Part shown: positions 1 to 8,010 of the stretch, in pieces
Layout of the letters: each line of letters opens with the position of its first letter
How positions within the stretch are numbered: the stretch's first letter is position 1
NCBI RefSeq assembly: GCF_001282115.1
Contig: NZ_LJBR01000154.1
Coordinates: forward strand, 1-64,000
Reading direction: 5' to 3'
DNA: 64,000 nucleotides
From: Streptomyces sp. NRRL B-24085
Lineage (GTDB): Bacteria; Actinomycetota; Actinomycetes; Streptomycetales; Streptomycetaceae
Notes under the pieces: generated by a model
Told to the model about the DNA's origin: nothing
The model's database searches: none
What the model saw: the letters and a program-made list of their open reading frames with translations, nothing else
Program-made: the position numbers and the translations under genes

Positions 1-247
1 TGACGGTGAGGGTGAGGAAGAAGGCGAAGTAGCCGAGGGCGACGAGGGTGGCCACACGCCGCTGCCAGCGGCAGGCGCGGCGCAGCACGCGCAGGGCGCG
101 GTGGTAACTGGACCACGAACGCTGGCGGGCCCCGCTTCCCGGGCGCTCTCCGGCCGCCGGGAGGGGCTGCGGCCGGAGAGCGGTGGGGGAGGGGACCCGT
201 CCGTTGTGCCGGTGCGGCAGGGATAACTCCGAGCGGTCGTAGGACAT
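1..247 (-). CDS. DUF485-type small membrane protein, 3' end outside window
   Basis: Only the first 82 codons are present; the gene runs off the left edge. The first ~45 residues are polar and proline-rich. A strongly basic stretch follows (about residues 46-65), then the start of a membrane helix (VATLVALGYFAFFLTL). This order is typical of actinobacterial DUF485 proteins. In that family the next gene is often an ActP-like sodium:solute symporter, which would lie outside the window. An AGGAG ribosome binding site sits 7 nt before the ATG. Codon 8 is TTA, which is rare in Streptomyces and suggests bldA-dependent translation. The family call is by recognition of the pattern and is fairly secure. 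Confidence 0.7.
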   Translation of the reverse strand, partial: MSYDRSELSLPHRHNGRVPSPTALRPQPLPAAGERPGSGARQRSWSSYHRALRVLRRACRWQRRVATLVALGYFAFFLTLTV

Positions 248-432
248 CCCAAAACTCCTAGCGCGGTGGGCCCGGCGGTCACGGACCGCAAGAAGGTGGG
301 GGAGCGGAGGCGGTTCGGGTCACCGCACGTTATGCGGGTGTCAGGGCCGTGGATGTGTGTTCCGTTGAACTTTCTGCCGACGGCCCCGCGAACGAGGCGG
401 CCTCGACGGGTGCCCGTGATGGCGACGTGACG

Positions 433-465
433 GAAGGGACCACAGGTGTCCCCTGTGGTCCCTTC
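433..465. terminator. 14-bp perfect hairpin, likely bidirectional terminator
   Basis: Bases 433-446 pair perfectly with 452-465 around a 5-nt loop. The hairpin lies in the 453-bp gap between two minus-strand genes and would end transcription from the DUF308 gene before the DUF485 gene. No U-tract follows, as is usual in Streptomyces. The rest of the 248-700 gap shows no convincing gene and should hold the DUF485 promoter near 260-330. Confidence 0.7.
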
Positions 466-700
466 TCCTCACCATCGGTCGTCCGTACGTCGTACACCAG
501 TCCTGATCAGTGTTGGCCGCTCTGACGGAAGCCCACCGGTCGGCGGGACGAGGGGACGTACGTCGAATGCCGCAGGGATGGGCCGTACATCGAGGGGGTG
601 GTACTGCTGGCATATGCCCGCCGACTATCGGTCCGCCTGAATGTGCCCCGGTGCACGGTCAGGCGCCCCACCTCCGGTCGGCCGCTTCCACGGCAGTGTG

Positions 701-1300
701 TCAGCGCTCCGCGCGCCGGGCGCGGATGCTCAGGGCGATGGCGGAGACGAGGAACCAGAAGGCACCGAACGCCGAGTACCCGGCGACGGTGGACAGACTG
801 CTCGTCGCAGAGCCGGAGGAGGCGGCGATGGTGGCACCGGCGAGAACGGACTGCGCGCCGCTGACGACCATGGGCCACTGGGCGCCGACGGTGCGCCGGC
901 GCCGGACCGCCACGACGAGTTGGACCGCTCCGGACAACAGGGCCCAGACGCCGAAGACGAGGAGGGCCGTCCTGACGGAGGAGAAAGCGGCGACGATCAT
1001 TCCCACGGTGGTGGCGAGGCCGAGAGCCATGTTGACGGCACTGACGTTGTCCGCGGAGCCGGTGCCGGCCAGGCGGCGCTCCAGGAGCGTGGCGATCACG
1101 TCCCACAGGGGGTAGACGACGAGCAGCACGGCCGCGACCGCGGTGGGCCTGTCCGTCGACTCCAGCGAGGCGGAGGTCGTCAGGACCAGCGCCACCCAGA
1201 CCAGGGAGAAGACGACACGGATCAGGTGGAGCGACCGCAGCCCGGAAGGTGTCGGCGCGGTCGCGGTCGTAGCCGGCGAGGTGACGGTGGTCTGTGTCAT
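701..1300 (-). CDS. HdeD/DUF308-like membrane protein
   Basis: 199 residues with six predicted membrane helices in three pairs, the layout of the DUF308/HdeD family. Members are named after E. coli HdeD (acid resistance), but the biochemical role in actinobacteria is unknown. The start is the ATG in the short MTQTTV N-terminus; a longer in-frame extension to 1531 would cross both operators and is unlikely. The gene is divergent from a histidine kinase/response regulator pair. Two similar palindromes lie in the shared 211-bp gap, so it is a good candidate target of that system (inference). Confidence 0.75.
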   Translation of the reverse strand: MTQTTVTSPATTATAPTPSGLRSLHLIRVVFSLVWVALVLTTSASLESTDRPTAVAAVLLVVYPLWDVIATLLERRLAGTGSADNVSAVNMALGLATTVGMIVAAFSSVRTALLVFGVWALLSGAVQLVVAVRRRRTVGAQWPMVVSGAQSVLAGATIAASSGSATSSLSTVAGYSAFGAFWFLVSAIALSIRARRAER

Positions 1301-1379
1301 CGGGAGTCCCGTTGCGATCGTGAGCGGTGTGAGGCGGGTGCCTCGACGACGAGTCTCAGCGGCCTCCGGCGCGGGCGCG

Positions 1380-1395
1380 TACTTCGAACGAAGTA
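1380..1395. promoter_or_regulatory. Operator-like palindrome 1 between DUF308 gene and kinase
   Basis: TACTTCGAACGAAGTA has perfect 7-bp arms around an AA centre. It closely matches the second site at 1462-1477 (TACATCGTTCGAAGTA). The two start 82 bp apart, one nearer each divergent gene. This is consistent with binding sites for the response regulator encoded at 2693. Confidence 0.6.
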
Positions 1396-1458
1396 GTTGT
1401 GCCCTCCGCTTCGACGGGACGGGTCTCCGGTGCTCCCGGCGAGCGAAGCGGGCTCGTC

Positions 1459-1480
1459 GTGTACATCGTTCGAAGTACAC
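1459..1480. promoter_or_regulatory. Operator-like palindrome 2 upstream of the histidine kinase
   Basis: A 22-bp inverted repeat with 10-bp arms (GTGTACATCG and CGAAGTACAC) and a single mismatched position. Its core repeats the site at 1380. It lies 32 bp before the kinase ATG, a position suited to autoregulation. Confidence 0.6.
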
Positions 1481-1511
1481 GGTCGCGGTGCGCGTGAACG
1501 AGAATCGGCAC

Positions 1512-2696
1512 ATGGCCGACGCGCACAACACTCAGGACGGACCGGCGGCGCCCCTGTGGGTCCGCCGCCCCGAGGTGCTGCACCGAGGCGCCTACGGGGT
1601 GGCCGCGCTGGTGTTCACCGGTCAGATCGTGGCCGTGGCGGTGCGGGGGTCGGACTGGCCGACGGCCCTCGGCGTCCTGCTCGCCGGAAGCGGTGTCGCC
1701 CTCTCGTGGCGGCAGCCGTGGGCGGGACTGGTCGTGGTGAGCGCGGCGTCTTTCGCCGTCACAGCGGTGGGGCACGATCCGCTGTCGGTATGGATGATGG
1801 CGGTGCTCGTGCTGTTCTCGGTCAGCCTCAGGGGAAAGCAGCCGCTGGTCGCGACCGGCGTCGTGGCGGCGTTCTTCCTGGGCGCGTTCATGACGGTGGG
1901 AGGGTTCCGGGGCGGCGCGGTGGTGGGAGCCGCCGCCCTCTTCTCCGCGATGGCGGGAGGTGCGACCGGGGCCGCGCTCCGCATTCACCGGGACCACTGG
2001 TGGACCCTGGAGGAACGGGCCGAGAGCGCCATCGCCACCCGTGAGATGGAAGCCACCCGACGAGTGACCGAGGAACGGCTCCGTATCGCCCGGGACCTCC
2101 ACGACGTCATCGGTCACCAGGTCGCGATGCTGAGCATGCACCTCGGGGCCGCGGAGATCGGACTGCCCGCAGACGCCGAAGCCTCCCGGCAGGCCCTCGT
2201 GTCCGCCAGGTCCAGCGCCCGCACGGTCGTCGTCGAGACGCAGCGCATCCTCGCGCTCCTGCGCCTCGGGGACGACGTGGACGGCGACGAGGCGCTCCGG
2301 CCGACCCCGGCGCTCAGCGGTCTGCGAGGACTCGTCGCCTCTTTCGGGAGTGTCGGCCTGGACGTCCGGGCCGACATCGAACTCCCCGACGGTTTCGTGG
2401 AGCCCAGCGTCGGGGTGACGGTCTACCGGGTCGTCCAGGAAGCACTCACGAACGCCTACCGGCACGGCGAAGGGACAGCGACCGTGGAGGTGCGCGAGCG
2501 CGACGGCAGGATCGCCGTCACCGTGGAGAACCGCGTCGCCCGCTCCGCACGTGGCTCCGGCCCCGGCAGCGGACTGGGGCTCGTGGGGATGCGTGAACGC
2601 GTCGAGTCGTCCAACGGACGACTCACGATCGACAGCCACAACGGGCGATTCCGGGTCCACGCGGAGTTCAGCCTGCTGGGAGCCGTCGTCCGATGA
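1512..2696 (+). CDS. NarL-type sensor histidine kinase
   Basis: 394 residues. About five hydrophobic segments occupy residues 26-155 with short loops, so there is no large extracellular sensor domain and the signal is probably sensed in or at the membrane. The HisKA_3 dimerisation box has the phospho-acceptor His197 in RIARDLHDVIGHQ. The HATPase domain shows the N-box (QEALTNAYRHG) and a glycine-rich box (GSGLGLVGMRERVE). The kinase stop codon overlaps the regulator start (ATGA), so the two are translationally coupled. The ATG at 1512 was chosen; an in-frame GTG at 1494 is possible. The much longer in-frame extension to 1143 would run through the operators and the divergent gene. Confidence 0.88.
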   Translation: MADAHNTQDGPAAPLWVRRPEVLHRGAYGVAALVFTGQIVAVAVRGSDWPTALGVLLAGSGVALSWRQPWAGLVVVSAASFAVTAVGHDPLSVWMMAVLVLFSVSLRGKQPLVATGVVAAFFLGAFMTVGGFRGGAVVGAAALFSAMAGGATGAALRIHRDHWWTLEERAESAIATREMEATRRVTEERLRIARDLHDVIGHQVAMLSMHLGAAEIGLPADAEASRQALVSARSSARTVVVETQRILALLRLGDDVDGDEALRPTPALSGLRGLVASFGSVGLDVRADIELPDGFVEPSVGVTVYRVVQEALTNAYRHGEGTATVEVRERDGRIAVTVENRVARSARGSGPGSGLGLVGMRERVESSNGRLTIDSHNGRFRVHAEFSLLGAVVR

Positions 2697-3352
2697 CGCG
2701 GATTCTGATCGTCGACGACCAGGACGACATCAGGGCCGGGATCCGGGCGATGCTCCGGCTCGACCCGGGGCTCGTGGTCGCGGGGGAGCTCTCCGACGGG
2801 CTCCAGGTGGTGCCCTTCCTCCGGGACCACCCCGTCGACCTCGTGCTGATGGACATCCGGATGCCGGGCATCGACGGTGTCGAGGCCACGCGCCGGATCC
2901 GTGCGGAACACTCGCCCCAGGAGACGCGGGTGATCGTGCTGACCACGTTCGACCAGGACGACATCGTGCTCGCCGCGCTGCGCGCGGGCGCCAACGGCTT
3001 CCTGAGCAAGACGGTGAGCCCCGCCGAACTCGTCGCCGGAATCACCGAGGTCGTCGGTGGTGGGGGTGCGCTGTCGGCCGCCGCCACGGCCGCGCTCATC
3101 GGGCACATGACCGACAGTCCGCCTCCGGTGGTCGACCGGGAACTGCTGCGGCGCTTCGACGCGTTGACCCCCAGGGAGCGGGACGTGGTCCTGCTCGTGG
3201 CGAGCGGACTCGGCAACGACGAGATCGCGGCCCAGATGTCCGTGTCGCCGTTCACCGTGAAGACGCACGCGGTACGGGCGATGACGAAGGTCGGCGCACG
3301 GGACCGAGCGCAACTCGTCTCGTTCACCTTCCGCGCCGGGCTCTGCCCCTGA
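2693..3352 (+). CDS. NarL/LuxR-family response regulator
   Basis: 219 residues. The receiver domain has acidic residues D8/D9, the phosphorylation site D54 (VLMDIRMPG) and the conserved Lys106 (FLSKT). The C-terminal LuxR helix-turn-helix begins near LTPRERDVVLLVASG and includes FTVKTHAVRAM. It overlaps the kinase by 4 bp. It is the cognate partner of that kinase and probably binds the paired palindromes at 1380 and 1459 (inference). Confidence 0.9.
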   Translation: MTRILIVDDQDDIRAGIRAMLRLDPGLVVAGELSDGLQVVPFLRDHPVDLVLMDIRMPGIDGVEATRRIRAEHSPQETRVIVLTTFDQDDIVLAALRAGANGFLSKTVSPAELVAGITEVVGGGGALSAAATAALIGHMTDSPPPVVDRELLRRFDALTPRERDVVLLVASGLGNDEIAAQMSVSPFTVKTHAVRAMTKVGARDRAQLVSFTFRAGLCP

Positions 3353-3374
3353 CGCCGAGCCGCCTGCTTAGGGG

Positions 3375-3447
3375 CGACGAGGGCAGGATTCGAACCTGCG
3401 TCCACCCGGAATCAGAGCCGGGCGCTCCTCCGCAGAGCTTCCTCGTC
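3375..3447 (-). tRNA. tRNA-like gene with an 8-nt anticodon loop (non-canonical)
   Basis: Read on the minus strand, 73 nt fold as a cloverleaf. The acceptor stem is 7 bp (GACGAGG/CCTCGTC) and can extend to 10 bp at 3373-3450. The D stem is GCTC/GAGC with a short 7-nt loop containing GG. The anticodon stem is CCCGG/CCGGG with the 8-nt loop CTCTGATT. The T stem is GCAGG/CCTGC with a consensus TTCGAAT loop. Departures from normal: A instead of T at position 8, a small D loop, the extra anticodon-loop base, and no encoded CCA. If T-CTG-A is read conventionally it would be a Gln (CUG) anticodon, but the loop length makes identity uncertain. It could be a specialised tRNA, a pseudo-tRNA, or a tRNA relic now acting as a terminator for the two-component genes. 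Confidence 0.55.
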
Positions 3448-3512
3448 GCCAGCGCGATCATTGCCCGAACCGCTGTGCGGGGCAACCGATTTGTGCGCGA
3501 GGACCGGCTCGG

Positions 3513-4880
3513 TCACGTCCACTCCTGAGCGGCGGCACGCTTCTGCTTGCCGGAGAAGACCCCCGCCGACCGGAGCGCACCGGCCATGAGCGGATCGGCG
3601 ACGGCCACTCCGTGGACCAGCTCGGGTGTACGGCGGAAGGCGACGGCCTCCGCCGTCGGCCGGGCGGCGGTCCAGGCACCGGCGACGGGGTCCACCCGAT
3701 GACGGGCGCAGACCGCTTCGACGAGCGAGCGTGGACACGGCCGCTCCCCCCGCAGCACTTCCCACGGCAGCGGGAGTTCCGCCCAGACGTAGGTGTCGGG
3801 ATGCAGTCCGCCACCCCTCATGCGGTGCCAGTACGCCACGTCGGCAGCCATCAGCCGAGGCACCTTGCCGGGGCAGATCCGGTCCAGGATCTCGTCCTGC
3901 CCGAGCTCGGTCAGCAGCGCGAACCAGTGGGCGCGCGCCGTGTTCCAGGCCTGGGCCGCCTGGTTCCACGTCGACGAGTCGTCACCGCGGCGCACGATCA
4001 TCGTGTCGCGCTCCAGGGGATGCCGGTTCCAGGCGTCCTCCAGCAGATCCGCGACCTGGCGCAGGAAACCGTTCCACCGCACCAGCAACCGCGTGAGGTC
4101 CTCGTCGGACACATGCGCCAGCACTTCGCCCGTGGGGTGCACGTGCGCGACCGCGTACCAGCGGGCCCGCTCGGGTGTGAGGCGCTGGAACAGGGCCTGG
4201 GCGACCTCGTCGTAGACCTGACGCTGCCGGCCGTTGGTGAAGACGCTGCGCATGTGGCCGCGCGCCGTGATGTAGGCGATGAAGGCCGCCGTGTCCGGAT
4301 CCGCGGCGAACAGTTCGTACGGCAGGGCGTGGGCGAGGGCGCCCTTGCCGGTCATGACCACCTCGAGTCGGCGCTGCTCGTGGATGACCCGGGCCAGTTT
4401 GCCCTCCATCCGGCGCAGGAGCCGGAAACGCTTGTTGTACTGGCGCTTCGAGATGTCCCCGAGGCCCGCCGCCGCGCGCTCGCTCCGGTCGAGGCGATCC
4501 ATGCCGAAGTCGTTCTGCCCGTACGCGCGGCCGATCTCCTCGCCTGCTCGCCGGATCACCTCCTCGATCCGCGCCGGGTCGTCCCCCGCGCTGCCCGGGA
4601 GGTGCGGCACGTTCGTGAACAGGCTTGCCGCCCGGGCGAGTTGGCGTTGGGCACCGACCGGACGGGCGAACTCCTCCCGCATGGAGGTGTAGCCGTGCCA
4701 GAGATTGCGCAGCGAGTGCGCGGCAGCCTTCGCGAGCGCCGTGTCGGTCGCCGCGTCGAGGTCGGTGCCCTGGGCGGCGTACATGTCCTGGATGAGCCGG
4801 GCCACGTCCTCCGGACGCTTGCGCAGGGTGAGTGAGGCGTGCAGTTCCCGGAGGATCTGTTCGCTTGTGGGCGACGGCAT
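3513..4880 (-). CDS. Conserved-looking protein of unknown function, 455 aa
   Basis: The protein starts MPSPTSEQILRELH and is soluble: no signal peptide or membrane helix is apparent. It is rich in Arg, Trp and Ala, with helical-looking segments throughout. I do not recognise a domain. The start at 4880 was chosen because the longer reading frame to 5111 would overlap the 3' end of the upstream oxidoreductase by about 190 bp. No strong ribosome binding site is visible, so the start is tentative. Codon usage is ordinary for the window. It is flanked by the tRNA-like element and a reductase, neither of which hints at its role. Confidence 0.7.
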   Translation of the reverse strand: MPSPTSEQILRELHASLTLRKRPEDVARLIQDMYAAQGTDLDAATDTALAKAAAHSLRNLWHGYTSMREEFARPVGAQRQLARAASLFTNVPHLPGSAGDDPARIEEVIRRAGEEIGRAYGQNDFGMDRLDRSERAAAGLGDISKRQYNKRFRLLRRMEGKLARVIHEQRRLEVVMTGKGALAHALPYELFAADPDTAAFIAYITARGHMRSVFTNGRQRQVYDEVAQALFQRLTPERARWYAVAHVHPTGEVLAHVSDEDLTRLLVRWNGFLRQVADLLEDAWNRHPLERDTMIVRRGDDSSTWNQAAQAWNTARAHWFALLTELGQDEILDRICPGKVPRLMAADVAYWHRMRGGGLHPDTYVWAELPLPWEVLRGERPCPRSLVEAVCARHRVDPVAGAWTAARPTAEAVAFRRTPELVHGVAVADPLMAGALRSAGVFSGKQKRAAAQEWT

Positions 4881-4920
4881 GCGCCACAGCCTGTCATCAC
4901 CAGGAACGGGTCTCCACTGG

Positions 4921-5862
4921 TTATCCGCTTGGCTGTTCAGCGCTCGCTCGGCCGTTGCTGTCCTTTCGGATGCTGTCGATGATGCGGGTCCAGTTGTCGC
5001 CGCCGTGGCCGTGTTCGATCGCGTGACGGTAGTGGGCCTGCACGGCCAGGGGCAGCGCGAGGTCGAGACCGAGTGCCGTGCTGGTCTCCACGATGTGGTC
5101 GGACGTGGCACCCATCATGGTGACCGTGCTGAGGTCGCCGGGATGCTCTCCGGCGTCGAGCGCGGCACCGAGGTTCGCCTCACCGGCCCTGAGGATGTCG
5201 CCGATCGAGTCGGTGAAGGAGGCCAACTCGGGCAGCGCCTCCGCCGCCTTCAGGCCGGCGGCGCCCAGCATGGCGGTGGCGTGCATCAGTGCCGACAAGG
5301 TGGTGAGGAACACCGCGAGTTGGGCTTGGTACATCATCTGGGCGAGGCCCGGGTCGACGCCCAGATAGCGGGGCCTTCCCAGTGGCGCCAGCGTCGCCCG
5401 GTGACGCTCCATCAGCTCTTCACGGCCGCTGTAGTAGACGTGGGACGCCTCCGTTCCGACCATCGGTGCCGGAACCATGACGCCTCCGGTGAGGAAGTCG
5501 GCGCCGTGGCTCGCCGCCCAGGCCGCCGCCTCACGGGTGCGGTCGGGGGTGTCGGAACTCAGGTTGACCAGGGTGCGGCCGGCGAGCGACGCGGTGGCGC
5601 CGCCGAGGATGTCGTACATCGCCCGGTAGTCGGTGAGGCTGAGGATCACGAGGTCGCTCGCTTGGACCGCCTCGCCCGGTGTGGTGGCGAGCGTCGCTCC
5701 GTCGGCGACGACGCCGTCGGCCCGGCGGGCGGTGCGGTTCCACACGGTGACGGGGTGGCCGGCGGTGAGGAGGGTGCGGGTCATGGCCTGACCCATCGGA
5801 CCGAGCCCGATCACGGTGACGGGGCTGTTCTGCCTGGCGGGGGCGTTCAGTTGTTCGTTCAC
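4921..5862 (-). CDS. Imine-reductase-like NAD(P)-dependent oxidoreductase
   Basis: 313 residues. A Rossmann dinucleotide motif GLGPMG lies at residues 19-24, followed by NRT, as in NADPH-dependent 6-phosphogluconate-dehydrogenase/imine-reductase proteins. The C-terminal half is the all-helical dimerisation region. A Tyr occurs in QMMYQAQL, where imine reductases place their Asp or Tyr active-site residue (family knowledge; position judged by eye). It may reduce a cyclic imine or related substrate; the true substrate is unknown. The start is GTG at 5862. It is divergent from an HxlR-type regulator over an 83-bp gap with short inverted repeats, so it is likely controlled by that regulator. Confidence 0.78.
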   Translation of the reverse strand: MNEQLNAPARQNSPVTVIGLGPMGQAMTRTLLTAGHPVTVWNRTARRADGVVADGATLATTPGEAVQASDLVILSLTDYRAMYDILGGATASLAGRTLVNLSSDTPDRTREAAAWAASHGADFLTGGVMVPAPMVGTEASHVYYSGREELMERHRATLAPLGRPRYLGVDPGLAQMMYQAQLAVFLTTLSALMHATAMLGAAGLKAAEALPELASFTDSIGDILRAGEANLGAALDAGEHPGDLSTVTMMGATSDHIVETSTALGLDLALPLAVQAHYRHAIEHGHGGDNWTRIIDSIRKDSNGRASAEQPSG

Positions 5863-5895
5863 CCCTCCATGGTCGGAGAGCGTCGCTAGGGTCGG

Positions 5896-5935
5896 AAGTA
5901 CCCACTATTTTCTGCGGTACTTACCTTTTAGTAAG
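5896..5935. promoter_or_regulatory. Operator region between reductase and HxlR regulator
   Basis: An unusually AT-rich patch in the divergent gap. It holds AAGTACC (5896-5902) inverted against GGTACTT (5916-5922), and overlapping it CTTAC (5920-5924) against GTAAG (5931-5935). This fits an HxlR-family operator overlapping both promoters; which bases are bound is not known. Confidence 0.5.
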
Positions 5936-5945
5936 GGGGGCAGGG

Positions 5946-6317
5946 ATGGCCAAGGCACCGAGATGCGGGCCTTACATCTGCGGCATCGACGCGGCGCTCG
6001 ACGTGGTGAGCGGGAAGTGGAAAGGGCTGATCCTCTGGGAACTCGACGCCCACGGGATTCGCCGCTTCGCGGAACTCCGCCGTGGACTGCCGGGGGTGAG
6101 CGAGAAGATGCTGACGCAGCACCTGCGGGAGATGGAGGAGGACGGCCTGGTGCACCGCAAGGTCTACGCGGAGGTGCCGCCGCGCGTGGAGTACTCCCTG
6201 ACGGAGCACGGCCGTACGCTCAACAAGGCGCTGGAGCCGTTGGGGGCGTGGGGAGTTGAGCGGATACGGCGCGAGGGCGCCGTGGAGGTCGAGGTGGCGG
6301 AGGCATCACACAGCTAG
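5946..6317 (+). CDS. HxlR-family winged-helix regulator
   Basis: 123 residues with the HxlR winged helix (SGKWKGLILWEL near the start, then SEKMLTQHLREMEEDGLV and a wing with PPRVEYSLTEHG). Cys7 and Cys12 lie before the winged helix. N-terminal cysteines in some HxlR proteins act as redox or electrophile sensors, so a thiol-based signal is possible (inference). It is divergent from the imine-reductase-like gene and probably represses it. Confidence 0.85.
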   Translation: MAKAPRCGPYICGIDAALDVVSGKWKGLILWELDAHGIRRFAELRRGLPGVSEKMLTQHLREMEEDGLVHRKVYAEVPPRVEYSLTEHGRTLNKALEPLGAWGVERIRREGAVEVEVAEASHS

Positions 6318-6318
6318 C

Positions 6319-6346
6319 AAGCCCGCGGTGCCTCACATGCGGGCTT
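6319..6346. terminator. Hairpin between convergent HxlR and phosphotransferase genes
   Basis: AAGCCCGC (6319-6326) pairs with GCGGGCTT (6339-6346). It spans the 15-bp gap and the last codons of the convergent gene, so it can terminate in both directions. Confidence 0.55.
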
Positions 6347-7079
6347 TCAGCACGTCGACCTCGCACCCCGGCGCGAACGGGTCGAAACCGTGCTGGACCA
6401 GCCAGCGGATCACCAGCAGACTGCGCAAGGACCACCACGCGCGGATCACATCGAGGTCGACGTCCGTGCCGTAGCCGGCGATGACGTCGTCCAGACGCTC
6501 CTCGTGTCCGAGGGTGAAGGTGGCGAGGTCGCACAAAGCGTCGCCCTGGCCCGCCTCGGACCAGTCGATGATGCCCGTGACCTCGTCGCCGTCGACGAAG
6601 ACGTGCGCTATCTGGAGGTCGCCGTGGGTGAACGCCGGAGTCCACGGCCGGAACGCGGCCTCGGCGACCTGCCGGTTGCGGGTGACCAGGTCGGCGGGAA
6701 GGACGCCGTGCGTCACGAGCCACTCGCACTCGTCGTCGAGTTCGGCCACCAGCGAGGCGACGCTCCGGCCGGCCCTGCCAGGCCGGGGCGGCAGGGGTGC
6801 GTCGTGCAACGTCCGGATGGCGGCACCCGCGGCGGCCCATGCCGTCGGCGCCCCGGTTGCCGGTCCACCGAGGCTTCCGACCGTGGTCCCGGGGAGCGCG
6901 GCGATCGCGAGCGCGGGCGGCTTGCGCCACAACACCTGTGGGGTGGGAACCGGCGCGAGGGCCATTGCCTCGACCTCGGCGTCGAGGCGCGACTGATCGG
7001 CGTCCACCTTCAGAAACACATCGCCGACGCGCAGCGTCGCACGCTCGGAGTGAGCGACGACGACCTCGACCTCGTCCAT
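6333..7079 (-). CDS. Aminoglycoside-phosphotransferase-like (APH family) kinase
   Basis: 248 residues. The catalytic loop HGDLQIAHVFV and the metal-binding IIDWSEAGQGD mark the APH/choline-kinase fold; the N-terminal lobe carries VFLKVDAD, a likely ATP-lysine strand. The protein is shorter than classical APH(3') enzymes, so the substrate may be a small metabolite rather than an antibiotic. It ends convergently with the HxlR gene. Confidence 0.78.
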   Translation of the reverse strand: MDEVEVVVAHSERATLRVGDVFLKVDADQSRLDAEVEAMALAPVPTPQVLWRKPPALAIAALPGTTVGSLGGPATGAPTAWAAAGAAIRTLHDAPLPPRPGRAGRSVASLVAELDDECEWLVTHGVLPADLVTRNRQVAEAAFRPWTPAFTHGDLQIAHVFVDGDEVTGIIDWSEAGQGDALCDLATFTLGHEERLDDVIAGYGTDVDLDVIRAWWSLRSLLVIRWLVQHGFDPFAPGCEVDVLKARM

Positions 7080-7194
7080 GGCCGACCAGTATCCCGGGGA
7101 TGCCTGCCGACGTCGCGGGGTTTCTCACGTGCGACGACGCGGCCGGCGGTGGTCCGTCACCGGGTGAGGTACGCCTGCGGAGGGCGCGGGCCGC

Positions 7195-7818
7195 TCACGG
7201 TTCGCCGTGGGCTGCCGCGGGCCGGGACCGGTCGGGTCGGCCCAGTCCTGCGACGAGGAGTGCGACCAAGGTGCGCGGGTTGTAGTCGGGGTCGTTCTCC
7301 GCGCCCACGCAGAGGTTGCCCACGCCGCGCATCAGCTCCAGCCCTCCGATGCCGGAACGGATCTCGCCGGCCGCCGCGGCGGCGTCGAGGAGCTGTGTGC
7401 ACACCGGTACGAGATGGTCGATGAAGTAGGCGTGCAGGCTCTCGAAGCCGGCGTTGTCGTGTTGCAGGGCGGCGGCGAGTCCGTGTTTGGTCACCAGGAA
7501 GTCGACGAAGAGGTCGATCCACTGTTCCAGCGCCTCGTACGCGGTGGGGCAGCTCGCCAGCAGAGCGGGACCGGCCTCGGCGCAGGTCTCCACCTGGTGG
7601 CGGAAGACCGCGACGATCAGGTCCGCCCGGGTGGGGAAGTGGCGGTAGATCGTGCCGATCCCGACACCTGCCCTGGCCGCGATGTCGCGGACCGGCGCCT
7701 CCACGCCCGAGGTGACGAAGACAGCGGCAGCCGCGTCCAGCAGGATCTGCTTGTTGCGCCGGACGTCCTTGCGCTGGGACGCGGCGGCTTTCTCCGTGCC
7801 CTGGCGACTGTCGCTCAC
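7195..7818 (-). CDS. TetR-family regulator
   Basis: 207 residues starting at GTG 7818, preceded by a good GAGGAG site; the longer frame to 8016 has no such support. The N-terminal helix-turn-helix (VRDIAARAGVGIGTIYRHF) is typical TetR. The C-terminal ligand domain resembles the common Streptomyces subgroup with a conserved LxxLLxAG-type end. An inverted repeat GGAAC-GGG-GTTCC lies 42 bp upstream of the start, so autoregulation is likely. The neighbouring monooxygenase is on the same strand upstream, but a terminator separates the two. Confidence 0.85.
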   Translation of the reverse strand: MSDSRQGTEKAAASQRKDVRRNKQILLDAAAAVFVTSGVEAPVRDIAARAGVGIGTIYRHFPTRADLIVAVFRHQVETCAEAGPALLASCPTAYEALEQWIDLFVDFLVTKHGLAAALQHDNAGFESLHAYFIDHLVPVCTQLLDAAAAAGEIRSGIGGLELMRGVGNLCVGAENDPDYNPRTLVALLVAGLGRPDRSRPAAAHGEP

Positions 7819-7859
7819 TGCGGGGCTCCTCTCGGCGGATCGCGGTTCCGCATACAGAT

Positions 7860-7872
7860 GGAACGGGGTTCC
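7860..7872. promoter_or_regulatory. TetR operator-like inverted repeat
   Basis: GGAACGGGGTTCC has 5-bp arms around GGG, in a longer AT-richer patch 42 bp upstream of the TetR start. Its spacing and position fit autoregulation by the TetR protein. Confidence 0.5.
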
Positions 7873-7950
7873 GTTTCGGCCATGATGGCAGATCGGGCCG
7901 GCGGACCGGCCACCGCCACTGCTGTCCTTTCCGCCCGGTTCCCATCCCGC

Positions 7951-7998
7951 CGACGCCCGCTGACGCCCGCCGACGCCCCCCGACGCCCGCGGACGTCC
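7951..7998. repeat. Tandem ~10-bp repeat, five imperfect units
   Basis: Units CGACGCCCGC, TGACGCCCGC, CGACGCCCCC, CGACGCCCGC and GGACGTCC follow head to tail between the TetR gene and the monooxygenase terminator. The period equals one DNA turn. No function is assigned. Confidence 0.6.
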
Positions 7999-8010
7999 AG
8001 TGCGGGGCAC

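Noticed and set aside
1143..1511. Longer N-terminus for the histidine kinase
   Set aside because: It would read through both palindromes and the divergent gene start, and the added residues are arginine-rich shadow sequence.
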